Assembly: GCF_002001125.1 (NCBI RefSeq)
Contig: NZ_MUNV01000009.1
Span: 124,001-188,000, forward strand
Reading direction: 5' to 3'
Length of the DNA: 64,000 bases
DNA from: Rhodanobacter sp. B04
GTDB taxonomy: Bacteria > Pseudomonadota > Gammaproteobacteria > Xanthomonadales > Rhodanobacteraceae
Shown here in pieces: positions 48,901-57,133 of the stretch. The translations under genes were made by a program, and so were the position numbers. The notes under the pieces were generated by a model that saw nothing but the letters and a program-made list of their open reading frames with translations, made no database searches and had not been told where the DNA came from. Each line of letters starts with the position of its first letter. The first letter of the stretch is position 1.

Positions 48901-50088
48901 CGGTTCGTCGCTCTCCGAGGCACGCTGCAATTCCCATGGTGCTGCCACCTCGAGCCGTTGATGGTGACGCAGCTCGCCGGTGAGGTGGTCGGCAATGCTG
49001 AAATCACGCCCATCGAAAGCCAGCCACATCTCGCGCTGCAGGTGCAGCGCGTCACCCTGGCCACCTTCGTTGCCGCGGTTACCCTGCTCCACGTTCAGAC
49101 CACTGGCCCCGTCCAATAGATAGGCCGGCAGCATGTTCCAGTCATCCGGCACACCAGCCTGGTTGGCATCGATAGGATTGCCCTCGACCCGTGTGCTGCG
49201 CAGCGCGTTGTCGTCGGCATAACTCCAGACCTCCTGCTTTGGCCATGGCGATGGCGGCAAGGTCAGGCCGATCCTTGCCAGTGGCGCGACGCTGCGCGCA
49301 ACCAGCGTCAACGTCGACTGGCCTGGCCGCAGCTGCACGCGCAGGCGCCCGTCCTTTTCCAGCCGCGCCGGCAGATCACCACGGAGAGCAGTCGCCACAA
49401 AGCCATCCGGCAGTGCCGGTCCCAGCACCTGCTCGCGCGCCGTACCGGTGACATTGAATTGAAGCTGCGTTTCCAGCGTGGCCGGCAGGCCATCGGCGAG
49501 ACGGCGATACACGCGCAGCGAAAGCGCATCGGCAGCGCGTTGCGCATTGGCCGCTTCGCCCAGCGTGAGTAATTCGTCCTCACGCTCGATTCGGGTGACG
49601 GCGGCGCCGTCAACAGTCAGCGTAATCAGGCCGATCGCAGCCGGGACACGCAGGATGGCCGGCCGCGACACCCATGGCAACGTGCCCTTCACCTGGTAGT
49701 CGCCGGGCTCCAGCCGCAGCATTGGCGCGTTTTCATGCTCCAGCACGATGGCCGGCTGTTTGCCCAGCGTCACCTCCTGTGGCCAGTGGATGTTGTCGCC
49801 CGGCAACGCCACCCAGCTTGGCGCATCCACATGCACATCCAGGCTGAAGCGCCCGCCATCCTTGTCGGCGTCCAGTGTCAATCGTCCCGGCCACGCGCAC
49901 TGGTAGCTGCCATCGCCCGGCGGCTGGTTGGCAAGAAACGGACAGCCATGCTGCGGCACGTCGTGCAACACCCAGCCCTGCCAGTCGCGCAACGGCGGCG
50001 GTACGTCCTGCGCCAGCAAGGGCGCGGCAAGCAGCAGCCACACACCCAGCAACCCAAAGCCCAGCAACCCTGGCGATCGACGAAGCAT
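45946..50088 (-). CDS. Very large polytopic membrane protein of unknown function
   Basis: A 1380-residue protein with a signal peptide ([15 protein letters not shown]). It has a long beta-rich periplasmic N-terminal region of about 550 residues, a block of helices ([20 protein letters not shown] and on), a second large periplasmic region with [20 protein letters not shown], and a final helix block after [21 protein letters not shown] segment near residue 640 reads [13 protein letters not shown], like the TonB-box region of receptors. AGGGAGAA precedes the ATG. I do not recognise the family; relatives appear confined to Xanthomonadales in my experience. It overlaps prmC at its 3' end and is divergent from the esterase gene. 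Confidence 0.72.
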   Translation of the reverse strand: MLRRSPGLLGFGLLGVWLLLAAPLLAQDVPPPLRDWQGWVLHDVPQHGCPFLANQPPGDGSYQCAWPGRLTLDADKDGGRFSLDVHVDAPSWVALPGDNIHWPQEVTLGKQPAIVLEHENAPMLRLEPGDYQVKGTLPWVSRPAILRVPAAIGLITLTVDGAAVTRIEREDELLTLGEAANAQRAADALSLRVYRRLADGLPATLETQLQFNVTGTAREQVLGPALPDGFVATALRGDLPARLEKDGRLRVQLRPGQSTLTLVARSVAPLARIGLTLPPSPWPKQEVWSYADDNALRSTRVEGNPIDANQAGVPDDWNMLPAYLLDGASGLNVEQGNRGNEGGQGDALHLQREMWLAFDGRDFSIADHLTGELRHHQRLEVAAPWELQRASESDEPLLVTRDASGHSGVEVRDRTIDVSAGLKLPAHAGAVPSSGWQVPLENIDATLHLPHGYRLLGAIGADRSADSWAAQWNLLDLFVVALIALLAGRLLGWPWALLAAGYLVLAQHEHMAPLWTVAVALALALLLRALPEGRLHLFARCGAIGMFVLAALWALPFAASQLQYALHPQLEESMAPRMVSAGYAPQVQDVMEDGKSANRAPSKIVQKVLPPPPPGLVTLNEAAAPALAGAAKSGTLQTVVVTGSQISITMLVADDRDTHTVIQAGAGTPGWNEGNNYRLGWSGPVTPQQTTRLVIAPAWLVRIMRVLMIGLLGALLGRLMMNLLLPLRGRGMPSRGAGVAAAALLAMALLPTGSRAQAMPDQQLLNQLRSRLTEAPKCSPQCAELAQAQLQVNGAMLDLELEAHAGTSVALPLPTSDDAMPLADVSLDGHADPALLRDGEQLLLRLDRGVHRISLHYRLDGVESAAVHFALAPQHIAFIGPGWSLEGVDDGRVLGDSITLRRAQTAANGKSLPTTQSFPPYVRLTRKIGLGLDWFVSNQVERIAPQDGGFSISLPLLPGEHPKGEGVLVRNGRIDITFKAGESVVSWESQLDRSAGITLHAPPLDERAEVWKLGAAPMWHVDAKGVPTSDSDDDLRFDPLPGESLRLAITRPVAIAGDSLAIDSMQLTSSTGERASELVLNVRARSTRGGEHSIDLPLGSELLDAKRDNESINLAIRDGKLSLPLLPGTHDYVLRLRGLQGMAARVRAPSLDLHAPVANIEITLQLPQDRWLLWTWGPTDGPAVLYWSQLLVLLLASWLLARHAPTPLRFSHWLLLGLGFSAFAWSAYALVVLWLILLGLRARMHAPELMGGTRFNLLQFGLAALTMLSLVVLIGAVPQGLLGLPDMHVAGNGSTTSSLHWFADQSSGALPEAGVFSVPLWAYKFAMLAWALWLANALIGWLRWAFDAWTRGGYWRKPEPKPAAIPPQLPPSSTEPSPDA

Positions 50089-50291
50089 GTATTTCTCCCT
50101 GTGTGCCCGCGAGGCCGGCACAGTGTAAGTGGTACGCGGCAGGCACACAGCGGCAACTGCATCCTGAAGGAGTCGTTGCTCGTATCTGCATGCATGCCAC
50201 CTCAACCCCTGATGAAACGCAGCCTGCTGCATAACGGGGTTGACTGGTCCGCCACATGGGTCAACCCCGCAGGCCATCCAAAGGAAACCGC

Positions 50292-51233
50292 ATGCCGACC
50301 AGTACACCCCGCGCCGCCCGCGGCCCGCTACGTCGAGGCCTTCTTGCCACTGCGCTGATGCTGCTCGGCGGCACCCTGCTCACAGGCTGCCAGGCGGTGC
50401 TTTTCGGCAGCCTCAACACCGCCACCAGCAAGGCGGGGGTGGTCGTGCAACGCGGCATGGTGTTCGACCCTGCGCACCAGCTGGCACTGGATATCTATCG
50501 GCCGAGCGACGCCAGCCATGCGCCGGTGGTGGTGTTCTTCTATGGTGGCAGCTGGAAGTCCGGCAAACGGTCGTGGTACGCGTGGGTGGGCGAAACGCTC
50601 GCAAGGCGTGGCCTGGTGGTGGTGATTCCCGACTACCGCCTGTGGCCGAAGGTGAGACTGGATGGCTTCATGCAGGACGCTGCACACGCCGTGGCATGGA
50701 CGCATGCACACGCCGACGAATACGGCGGCAACCCGGACGACCTGTTCGTGATGGGTCACTCCGCCGGCGCGCACATCGGCGCGCTGCTGGCCACCGATGC
50801 GCACTGGTTGAATGAGGTAGGCATGCAGCCGCGGCAGCTGGCCGGCTTCATCGGCCTGGCCGGGCCGTACGATTTTCTGCCGTTGAAGGATCCGGATTTC
50901 ATCGACATGTTCGGCGCCACGCATGCGGCACAACTGCGCTCGCAGCCGGTGCACTTCGTCAATGGCGATGAGCCGCCGATGCTGCTGATGCAGGGCACGA
51001 CCGACAAGATCGTGTGGCCGCGCAATACCGAATCGCTGGCACGTGCCCTGCGCCAGGAAAACGAGCCGGTCGAGGTCAAGCTCTATCCGGATATCGGCCA
51101 CTTCGCGATCCTGTTCTCGATCTCGAAGCCGCTGCGCGACAAGGCGCCGGTGATCCAGGATGTCGTGCAATTCATCCACGCGCATCGGCGTGCGGAATCC
51201 ATGGCGGTGCCGGCGGAAACCAGCGCGCCTTGA
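50292..51233 (+). CDS. Alpha/beta-hydrolase lipoprotein (BD-FAE-like esterase)
   Basis: A 313-residue hydrolase. The lipobox LLTGC ends the signal peptide, so it is membrane-anchored. It has the oxyanion motif VVFFYGGSW (a variant of HGG), the nucleophile motif MGHSAGAHIG, Asp in GTTDKIV and His in YPDIGHFAIL. The pattern fits carboxylesterases related to BD-FAE/kynurenine formamidase. AAGGAAAC precedes the ATG. Its stop abuts the stop of the convergent LysR gene. Confidence 0.85.
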   Translation: MPTSTPRAARGPLRRGLLATALMLLGGTLLTGCQAVLFGSLNTATSKAGVVVQRGMVFDPAHQLALDIYRPSDASHAPVVVFFYGGSWKSGKRSWYAWVGETLARRGLVVVIPDYRLWPKVRLDGFMQDAAHAVAWTHAHADEYGGNPDDLFVMGHSAGAHIGALLATDAHWLNEVGMQPRQLAGFIGLAGPYDFLPLKDPDFIDMFGATHAAQLRSQPVHFVNGDEPPMLLMQGTTDKIVWPRNTESLARALRQENEPVEVKLYPDIGHFAILFSISKPLRDKAPVIQDVVQFIHAHRRAESMAVPAETSAP

Positions 51234-52157
51234 TCAGCGCTGCGCCGGCTCGATCGCCTGGGTGATCGCCTCGAACACCCATTGCCGAAACCACCCGTGC
51301 GCGCGATCGTCGTCTTTCGACGCATGCCAGTAGGCGAGGATCGGAAATGCCTTCAGCCTTATCGGCAACGGCTGCACGGCAATCGGCAGCAGCGTGGCCA
51401 GGTGGTTGGCATAAGAGCGCGGCACGGTCAGCAGCATCTGCGTGGCCGCCGCAATCTGGCAGGCGGAAAAATAGTGCTGGCTGACCAGCTGCACGTGACG
51501 GAACATGCCGTTCTGGCCGAGCAGCATGTCCAGCGCATTGGCCTCGCCCAGCGCCGACACGGCGACGTGGCGCGCGCTCATGTAGTCGTTGCGCCGAAGC
51601 TGCGTGGCGCACGGATGATCGGCACGCATCACCACCACCAGCGACTCGTCGAGCAGGCGCTTGCGGGAGATGCGTGCGCTGGCGCGCAACGGCCGGTCCA
51701 CCACCAGGTCCACCGTGCCTGCCGCCAGCTCCCGTTCCACGTCATCGGCGGCGACGCGGCGACTGACCACGCGCAACTGCGGTGCGTGCCGTTCGATCCG
51801 TGCCAGCAGCGAAGGCAGGGCGATCGATTCGAGGATGTCGCGAAATCCGACGGCCAGCTCGATATCCAGCTGCGCCGGGTCGAAGCGCGCTTGCGCGTGC
51901 GCGCTGGCATGCAGGCCCTTCAGGTGCATCCGCACCGCTGGCATCATCGTGCGCACCTTTTCGGTAGGCAGCAACCGGTTGCCCTGGCGCACGAACAGCG
52001 GGTCGCCCAACTGGTCGCGCAGGCGTTGCAACGCATGCGTGACCGCCGGCTGGGTCAGATGCAGGACGCGCGCAGCGGCGCTGACGCCGCCATGGCTGTA
52101 GATCGCGTCGAGCACGCGGAACAGGTTGAGGTCGATGCGGTTGTCGGTGCGGTCCAT
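51234..52157 (-). CDS. LysR-family transcriptional regulator, divergent from the acyl-CoA operon
   Basis: A 307-residue regulator with an N-terminal winged HTH (LNLFRVLDAIYSHGGVSAAA RVLHLTQPAVTHALQRLRDQ) and a C-terminal periplasmic-binding-like effector domain. It is transcribed away from the acyl-CoA dehydrogenase operon, the classic arrangement for a LysR protein controlling its neighbour. GGAGCAGCAC precedes the ATG. A dispersed repeat lies in the shared intergenic region. Confidence 0.9.
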   Translation of the reverse strand: MDRTDNRIDLNLFRVLDAIYSHGGVSAAARVLHLTQPAVTHALQRLRDQLGDPLFVRQGNRLLPTEKVRTMMPAVRMHLKGLHASAHAQARFDPAQLDIELAVGFRDILESIALPSLLARIERHAPQLRVVSRRVAADDVERELAAGTVDLVVDRPLRASARISRKRLLDESLVVVMRADHPCATQLRRNDYMSARHVAVSALGEANALDMLLGQNGMFRHVQLVSQHYFSACQIAAATQMLLTVPRSYANHLATLLPIAVQPLPIRLKAFPILAYWHASKDDDRAHGWFRQWVFEAITQAIEPAQR

Positions 52158-52177
52158 GTGCTGCTCCGTAAAGGGTG

Positions 52178-52193
52178 CCTCGAAAAACCATCG
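52178..52193 (+). repeat. 16-base sequence shared with 56242-56257
   Basis: CCTCGAAAAACCATCG occurs identically upstream of the LysR gene and upstream of the second SDR gene, in the same orientation. A third, imperfect copy (CGAAAACCCATCG) is at the far end of the adjacent repeat. It may be the end of a dispersed element or a shared control site. Confidence 0.6.
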
Positions 52194-52315
52194 TCATTCC
52201 CTCGACGCGCTTTTCGACAGCCGAATGGCTGGTCGAGCAGGGACCCGGCGACTTCCAGCGACCGAATCCAATGGCACTGGATCCCTGCTTGCGCAGGGAT
52301 GATGAGCGAAAACCC
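52190..52315. repeat. Diverged dispersed palindromic repeat
   Basis: About 125 bases with GTCATTCCC at one end and GGGATGATGAG at the other, and TGGATCCCTGC near the right end. It is a relative of the element at 9025-9109 with a longer and more degenerate middle. It sits between the LysR promoter side and the acyl-CoA operon promoter. Confidence 0.6.
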
Positions 52316-52322
52316 ATCGACC

Positions 52323-52371
52323 ATTCTAATGGGTAGTCATAAAGCATATTCATTTCACTAATTCTATGGGT
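52323..52371 (+). promoter_or_regulatory. AT-rich promoter zone with direct repeats before the acyl-CoA operon
   Basis: ATTCTAATGGGT (52323) and ATTCTATGGGT (52361) are direct repeats whose starts are 38 bases apart, with AT-rich sequence between them, unlike the surrounding GC-rich DNA. They lie 31 bases before the acyl-CoA dehydrogenase start. They could be regulator contacts for the divergent LysR protein; no -35/-10 pair is certain. Confidence 0.4.
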
Positions 52372-52401
52372 GAGGCGTAGGCTGGCCGCTGGTCAGGAGG
52401 A

Positions 52402-53637
52402 ATGCACGTGGACTTTGCCGCCTCGGAACGCACCCAGGCTCTGGTCGAACGCCTCTGCGCCTTCATGCGCGACGAGGTGGTTCCGGCCGAGCGGATCTAC
52501 GCCGCACAACTGAGCGGCAGCAGCAACCATCGCCAATGGCGGCAACCGGCGGTGATGGAGGCCTTGAAGGCCAAGGCGCGCACGGCGGGACTGTGGAACC
52601 TGTTCCTGCCCGATGCCGAACACGGCGCGGGGCTAAGCCACATGGACTACGCGCCGCTGGCCGAGATCATGGGGCACTCCTTCATCGCGCCGGAAGTGTT
52701 CAACTGCAGCGCGCCCGACAGCGGCAACATGGAAGTGCTGCACCGCTACGGCACGCCGGAACAGCAGCAGCGCTGGCTGCAGCCCTTGCTGGGTGGCCGG
52801 ATCCGCTCGGCCTTCGGCATGACCGAGCCGGACGTGGCCTCTTCCGACGCCACCAATATGCAGGCCACCGCCACGATCGAAGGCGACCAGGTCGTGTTGA
52901 ACGGGCGCAAATGGTGGACCACTGGCGCCGGCCACCCGCATTGCCGCTTCGTGATCTTCATGGGGCTGAGCGATCCGCACGCCGAGCCACACCGGCGCCA
53001 CAGCATGGTGATCTGCCCGCTTGATGCGCCCGGCGTGAACATCGAACGCATGCTGCCGGTGTTCCATCACTTCGACGAACCAAGCGGCCATGGCGAGTTG
53101 AGCTTTACCAATGTGCGGCTGCCAACGGAGAACGTGATCCTCGGTGCAGGCCGCGGCTTCGAGATCGCCCAGGGTCGGCTGGGACCCGGACGCGTGCATC
53201 ACTGCATGCGCGCGATCGGCGCGGCGGAGCGCGCGCTGACCCTGCTATGCGCTCGTGCGCGTTCACGCGTCGCGTTCGGCAAGCCGCTGTCTGAACTGGG
53301 CAGCAATCCCGACATCATCGCCAACCTGCGCATGGCGATCGAGCAGGCGCGACTGCTGACGCTGAAGACCGCCTGGACACTCGACACACACGGCACCAAG
53401 GCCTCGCTCAGCCTGATCTCGCAGATCAAGGTGGCCGTGCCGGCGATAGCCCAGCAGGCGGCCGATGCGGCAATCCAGATCCACGGCGGCGCCGGCCTGT
53501 CCGACGATTTTCCGCTGGCGCAGCTGTACGCGTATGCGCGCGTGCTGCGTCTGGCCGACGGCCCGGACGAAGTGCATCGCGGCGTGATCGCACGACTGGA
53601 AATGAAGGCGCAAGGCGCACAGGAGGCGGCACGATGA
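52402..53637 (+). CDS. Acyl-CoA dehydrogenase of the ACAD10/11 (LvaC-like) branch
   Basis: A 411-residue flavoenzyme. It has FGMTEPDVASSDATNMQA, NGRKWWTTGAGHP (the KWWxTGA block typical of ACAD10/11) and the C-terminal AIQIHGGAGLSDDFPLAQLYA and DGPDEVHRG. In this branch the usual catalytic Glu is often replaced and the enzyme removes phosphate from a 4-phosphoacyl-CoA rather than acting only as an oxidant. AGGAGG precedes the ATG. It overlaps the kinase gene by 4 bases, and that pairing mirrors the fused kinase-dehydrogenase of animal ACAD10/11. Confidence 0.88.
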   Translation: MHVDFAASERTQALVERLCAFMRDEVVPAERIYAAQLSGSSNHRQWRQPAVMEALKAKARTAGLWNLFLPDAEHGAGLSHMDYAPLAEIMGHSFIAPEVFNCSAPDSGNMEVLHRYGTPEQQQRWLQPLLGGRIRSAFGMTEPDVASSDATNMQATATIEGDQVVLNGRKWWTTGAGHPHCRFVIFMGLSDPHAEPHRRHSMVICPLDAPGVNIERMLPVFHHFDEPSGHGELSFTNVRLPTENVILGAGRGFEIAQGRLGPGRVHHCMRAIGAAERALTLLCARARSRVAFGKPLSELGSNPDIIANLRMAIEQARLLTLKTAWTLDTHGTKASLSLISQIKVAVPAIAQQAADAAIQIHGGAGLSDDFPLAQLYAYARVLRLADGPDEVHRGVIARLEMKAQGAQEAAR

Positions 53638-54704
53638 CCACGCCGCTGGATCAACCGCGTGCGGTGCGCGACGAGGATGCACTCGATCTGCAACGCGTCG
53701 ATGCATTTCTGAAGCAACATATTGCCGGACTCGAAGGCATACCGACGCTCGCACAGTTTCCCGGCGGCGCCTCCAATCTCACTTACCTGATCACCTACAG
53801 CGATCGCGAACTGGTGTTGCGTCGCCCACCGGGCGGCGCCAAAGCGAAATCCGCACACGACATGTTGCGCGAGGCGCAAGTGATGGCGGCACTGAAACCG
53901 CATTACCCATATGTGCCGGCGATCCTCGCCACCTGCGACGACACATCGGTGATCGGCCATGACTTCTACGTGATGGAGCGCCTGCGCGGCAGCATCCTGC
54001 GCCGCGAACTGCCGGCCGAACTGTATCTCGATGCGGAAGGCGTGCGCCAACTCTGCCGGGGGTTCATCGACCGGCTGATCGAGCTGCATCGGGTCGATGC
54101 CTCGCTGCCTGAGCTGCAACACATCGGCAAGGGCGGCGGCTATATCGCACGGCAGGTCGCCGGCTGGAGCGACCGCTGGCAGAAGTCGCTCACCGAGGAC
54201 ACCGATGCCTGCACCGACGTCGTCGCGTGGCTTGCGGCAAAACAGCCGGCGCGCGACAACGCCAGCTGCGTGATCCACAACGACTACCGCTTCGACAACG
54301 TGGTGCTCGATCCCGAGCATCCGCTGGACATCGTCGGCGTGCTGGACTGGGAGATGGCCACCATCGGCGATCCGTTGATGGACCTGGGCGGCTCGCTGGC
54401 CTACTGGGTGCAGGCCGACGACGACGCCACCTTCCAGTCCTTCCGCCGCCAACCCACCCACGTGGCCGGCATGCTGACGCGCCGCGAGGTGATCGATTAC
54501 TACGGCCAGCGCAGCGGCTTGCACGTGGACAACTTCGATTTCTACGAAGTGTTCGGGCTGTTCCGGCTGATGGTGATCATCCAGCAGATCTACCGCCGCT
54601 TCGCGCTGGGCCAGACCAGCAACCCGCAGTTCGCCGGCTTCGGCCACGCCGCCCTCTACATGGGCGGTCGCTGCCGCCGCATCATCGGTCGTTCCACGCT
54701 GTGA
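53634..54704 (+). CDS. APH-family phosphotransferase (LvaA/ACAD11-kinase-like)
   Basis: A 356-residue kinase-fold protein. It has ATP-binding blocks LTYLITYSDRELVLRRPPGG and the catalytic loop VIHNDYRFDNVVLDP with HND-x-R-x-D-N, then VGVLDWEMATIGDPLMDLG with the metal-binding Asp. This matches the phosphotransferase partner of ACAD10/11-type dehydrogenases, which phosphorylates the hydroxyl of 4-hydroxyacyl-CoA. It is translationally coupled on both sides: ATGA with the dehydrogenase, GTGA with the phosphatase gene. Confidence 0.88.
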   Translation: MTTPLDQPRAVRDEDALDLQRVDAFLKQHIAGLEGIPTLAQFPGGASNLTYLITYSDRELVLRRPPGGAKAKSAHDMLREAQVMAALKPHYPYVPAILATCDDTSVIGHDFYVMERLRGSILRRELPAELYLDAEGVRQLCRGFIDRLIELHRVDASLPELQHIGKGGGYIARQVAGWSDRWQKSLTEDTDACTDVVAWLAAKQPARDNASCVIHNDYRFDNVVLDPEHPLDIVGVLDWEMATIGDPLMDLGGSLAYWVQADDDATFQSFRRQPTHVAGMLTRREVIDYYGQRSGLHVDNFDFYEVFGLFRLMVIIQQIYRRFALGQTSNPQFAGFGHAALYMGGRCRRIIGRSTL

Positions 54705-55396
54705 GCGCGCGCAGCCTGCTGCTGATACGCCATGGCCAGGCCAGTTTTGGCGCCGATGACTACGATCGCTTGTCGCCGCTTGGCGAAGAACAGTCGCGAC
54801 GGCTGGGTTCGTGGCTTACCGCGTGCGGCCCGACCCCGGACCTGATCGCGATCGGGCCGCGCGCGAGGCATCGACGCACGGCCGAACTCTGTCTCGAAGC
54901 CGCCGGCATCGACCTCCCGCTGGTGACACTGGATGGTCTGGACGAAGTCGATCACCACGAACTGCTCGCGCGGCATCGACCTGATCTGAGCGGGCCAGGC
55001 GTGCTGCGCAAGGAATTGAAGCAGGCATCCGATCCACACCGCGCTTTCCAGCGTCTGTTCGCCGATGCCGTCGCCCGCTGGGTCGACGGTGCACACGACA
55101 CCGAGTACCAGCTCACCTGGCCGCGCTTTCGCGGCAACGTCATGCATGCACTGCAGGCACTGACCGAACATTCGGCGCACACGATCTGGGCCTTCACCTC
55201 GGGCGGACCGATCGCCGTACTCGCCAACGCGCTGATGGAGGCGCCCGCTGCACAGACCTTCAAGCTCAGCTGGCCGCTGGTGAACACCGGCCTCACCCGA
55301 CTGCGGCTAGGCCAACGCGGCGCCACGCTGATCACCTACAACGCCTGGCCGCACCTGGAACACGCGAACGAGCATCATCTCATCACACTGCGCTGA
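54701..55396 (+). CDS. Histidine phosphatase (phosphoglycerate mutase-like) family protein
   Basis: A 231-residue protein. The N-terminal RHGQAS motif carries the phospho-accepting His; the second Arg is in GPRARHRRTAE, and the second catalytic block is near TSGGPIAVLA (which lacks the usual H in the SHG motif). The GTG start at 54701 overlaps the kinase stop (GTGA). In this operon it may hydrolyse a phosphorylated intermediate or side product. Confidence 0.8.
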   Translation: MSARSLLLIRHGQASFGADDYDRLSPLGEEQSRRLGSWLTACGPTPDLIAIGPRARHRRTAELCLEAAGIDLPLVTLDGLDEVDHHELLARHRPDLSGPGVLRKELKQASDPHRAFQRLFADAVARWVDGAHDTEYQLTWPRFRGNVMHALQALTEHSAHTIWAFTSGGPIAVLANALMEAPAAQTFKLSWPLVNTGLTRLRLGQRGATLITYNAWPHLEHANEHHLITLR

Positions 55397-55427
55397 CTCC
55401 CTTCCACTTCCGCCAAGAGACCTCGCC

Positions 55428-56198
55428 ATGAGCACCACTACGAACTTCGATCTCAAGGGCAAGATCGCCATCGTCACCGGCGCCAGCCGCGGCATCGGCG
55501 CCGAGATCGCCAAGCTGCTGGCCGCACACGGCGCGCATGCGATCGTCTCCAGCCGGCGCGAAGCCGATTGCCAGCTGGTGGTCGACGAGATCGTCGCAGC
55601 AGGCGGCTCGGCCGAAGCCTTCGCCTGCCATATCGGCGAGCTGGCGCAGATCGAGGCGCTGTTCGCGCACGTGACGCAGAAACATGGCCGGCTCGACATC
55701 CTGGTCAACAACGCGGCCACCAATCCCTACTTCGGCAGCATCCTCGATACCGATCCGGGCATCTTCCAGAAAACCGTCGACGTGAACATCCGCGGCTATT
55801 TCTACATGTCCACGCATGGCGCGAAGTTGATGACGGCCAACGGCGGCGGCGCGATCGTCAACGTGGCCTCGGTCAACGGCGTGGTGCCGGGCTTCCAGCA
55901 GGGCATCTACTCGATCACCAAGGCGGCGGTGATCTCGATGACCAAGGCGTTCGCCGTGGAATGCGCCGCCGCTGGCATTCGCTGCAATGCGCTGCTGCCG
56001 GGACTGACCGACACCAAGTTCGCCTCGGTGCTGGTGAATACGCCGGCGATCCTCAAGCAGGCGCTGGCGCACGTGCCGATGCGCCGCGTGGCGCAGCCGT
56101 CGGAGATGGCCGGCGCCGCACTCTATCTAACCTCCGACGCGTCGTCGTACACCACCGGCGCAGTGCTGAACGTCGATGGCGGCTACCTCTGTGTCTGA
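55428..56198 (+). CDS. SDR-family oxidoreductase 1
   Basis: A 256-residue short-chain dehydrogenase. Cofactor motif VTGASRGIGAEIA, NNAATNP, and the catalytic Ser (VASVNGVVPG) with YSITK. An Arg in SSRREAD after the second beta strand hints at NADP preference. The C-terminus ends NVDGGYLCV. AAGAGA lies before the ATG. Confidence 0.9.
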   Translation: MSTTTNFDLKGKIAIVTGASRGIGAEIAKLLAAHGAHAIVSSRREADCQLVVDEIVAAGGSAEAFACHIGELAQIEALFAHVTQKHGRLDILVNNAATNPYFGSILDTDPGIFQKTVDVNIRGYFYMSTHGAKLMTANGGGAIVNVASVNGVVPGFQQGIYSITKAAVISMTKAFAVECAAAGIRCNALLPGLTDTKFASVLVNTPAILKQALAHVPMRRVAQPSEMAGAALYLTSDASSYTTGAVLNVDGGYLCV

Positions 56199-56241
56199 TC
56201 CGATCAACATCACTCCCATCGACTCCGTTCTCATAAGGAAA

Positions 56242-56257
56242 CCTCGAAAAACCATCG
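56242..56257 (+). repeat. 16-base sequence shared with 52178-52193
   Basis: CCTCGAAAAACCATCG, identical to the copy upstream of the LysR gene, in the 105-base gap between the two SDR genes. Confidence 0.6.
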
Positions 56258-56303
56258 ACATCCCCATAAGCATCGGCCTCATCAACATCCGCAGGAATAC
56301 GCC

Positions 56304-57092
56304 ATGACCGAACCTTCCGCACAACGCGTCGCCGGCAAGCATGCCTTCGTCACCGGCGGCGCCGGAGGCCTCGGCGCCGCGATCGCGCGCATGCTCGCGC
56401 GGCACGGCGCGAATGTCTTTTTGACCGATATCGACGAAGCCGGCGCGCGCACCGTGGCCGACGAGATCAATCGCGAACGTGGCCGGCAGGTCGCCTGGTC
56501 CGCCGCACAGGATGTGCGCGACGAGGAACGCTGGCACGCGCTGCTGGCCGAAGCGAGCGAGACCATGGGCGGCCTCTCCGTGCTCGTGAACAACGCCGGC
56601 ATCGGCTCACTCGGCACGGTGGAACAGATCGAACTGAAGGAGTGGCGCCGCGTGATGAGCGTCAACGTCGAGAGCATCATGCTCGGCTGCAAACATGCGC
56701 TGCCGCTGTTGCGCGCGCATCAGCCCGCGTCGATCGTCAACATCTCCTCGCTGGCCGCGTTCAAGGTCGGCCCCGATTACACCGCCTACAACACCTCCAA
56801 GGCCGCGGTGGCGATGCTGACGAAATCCGTCGCGATCGACTGCACAAGGCAAAAGATCGACGTGCGCTGCAACTCGATCCACCCAGCCTTCATCCGCACC
56901 GGCATCGTGGCGCCGTTCTTCGAGGCGCTGGGCGAAGAGGAAGCCACCCGCAAGCTCACCCACGGCATTCCCATGCATCGCCTCGGCGAACCGGACGATG
57001 TCGCCTATGCCGTGCTGTACCTGGCCTCCGACGAAAGCCGCTACGTCACCGCCGCCGAAATGGTGATCGATGGCGGCGCCTGCGCCGTATAG
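56304..57092 (+). CDS. SDR-family oxidoreductase 2
   Basis: A 262-residue classical SDR with VTGGAGGLGAAIARML, LTDID (Asp at the end of beta-2, which suggests NAD), NNAGIGSLG, and catalytic S-YNTSK (SSLAAFKVGPDYTAYNTSKA). The IDGGACAV end is typical. AGGAA precedes the ATG. In the lva pathway an SDR oxidises the 3-hydroxyacyl-CoA; either of the two SDRs here could do so. Confidence 0.9.
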   Translation: MTEPSAQRVAGKHAFVTGGAGGLGAAIARMLARHGANVFLTDIDEAGARTVADEINRERGRQVAWSAAQDVRDEERWHALLAEASETMGGLSVLVNNAGIGSLGTVEQIELKEWRRVMSVNVESIMLGCKHALPLLRAHQPASIVNISSLAAFKVGPDYTAYNTSKAAVAMLTKSVAIDCTRQKIDVRCNSIHPAFIRTGIVAPFFEALGEEEATRKLTHGIPMHRLGEPDDVAYAVLYLASDESRYVTAAEMVIDGGACAV

Positions 57093-57133
57093 TCGAATAC
57101 ACCCACTCCCTTTCCTGCATCACGGTGAATCCC

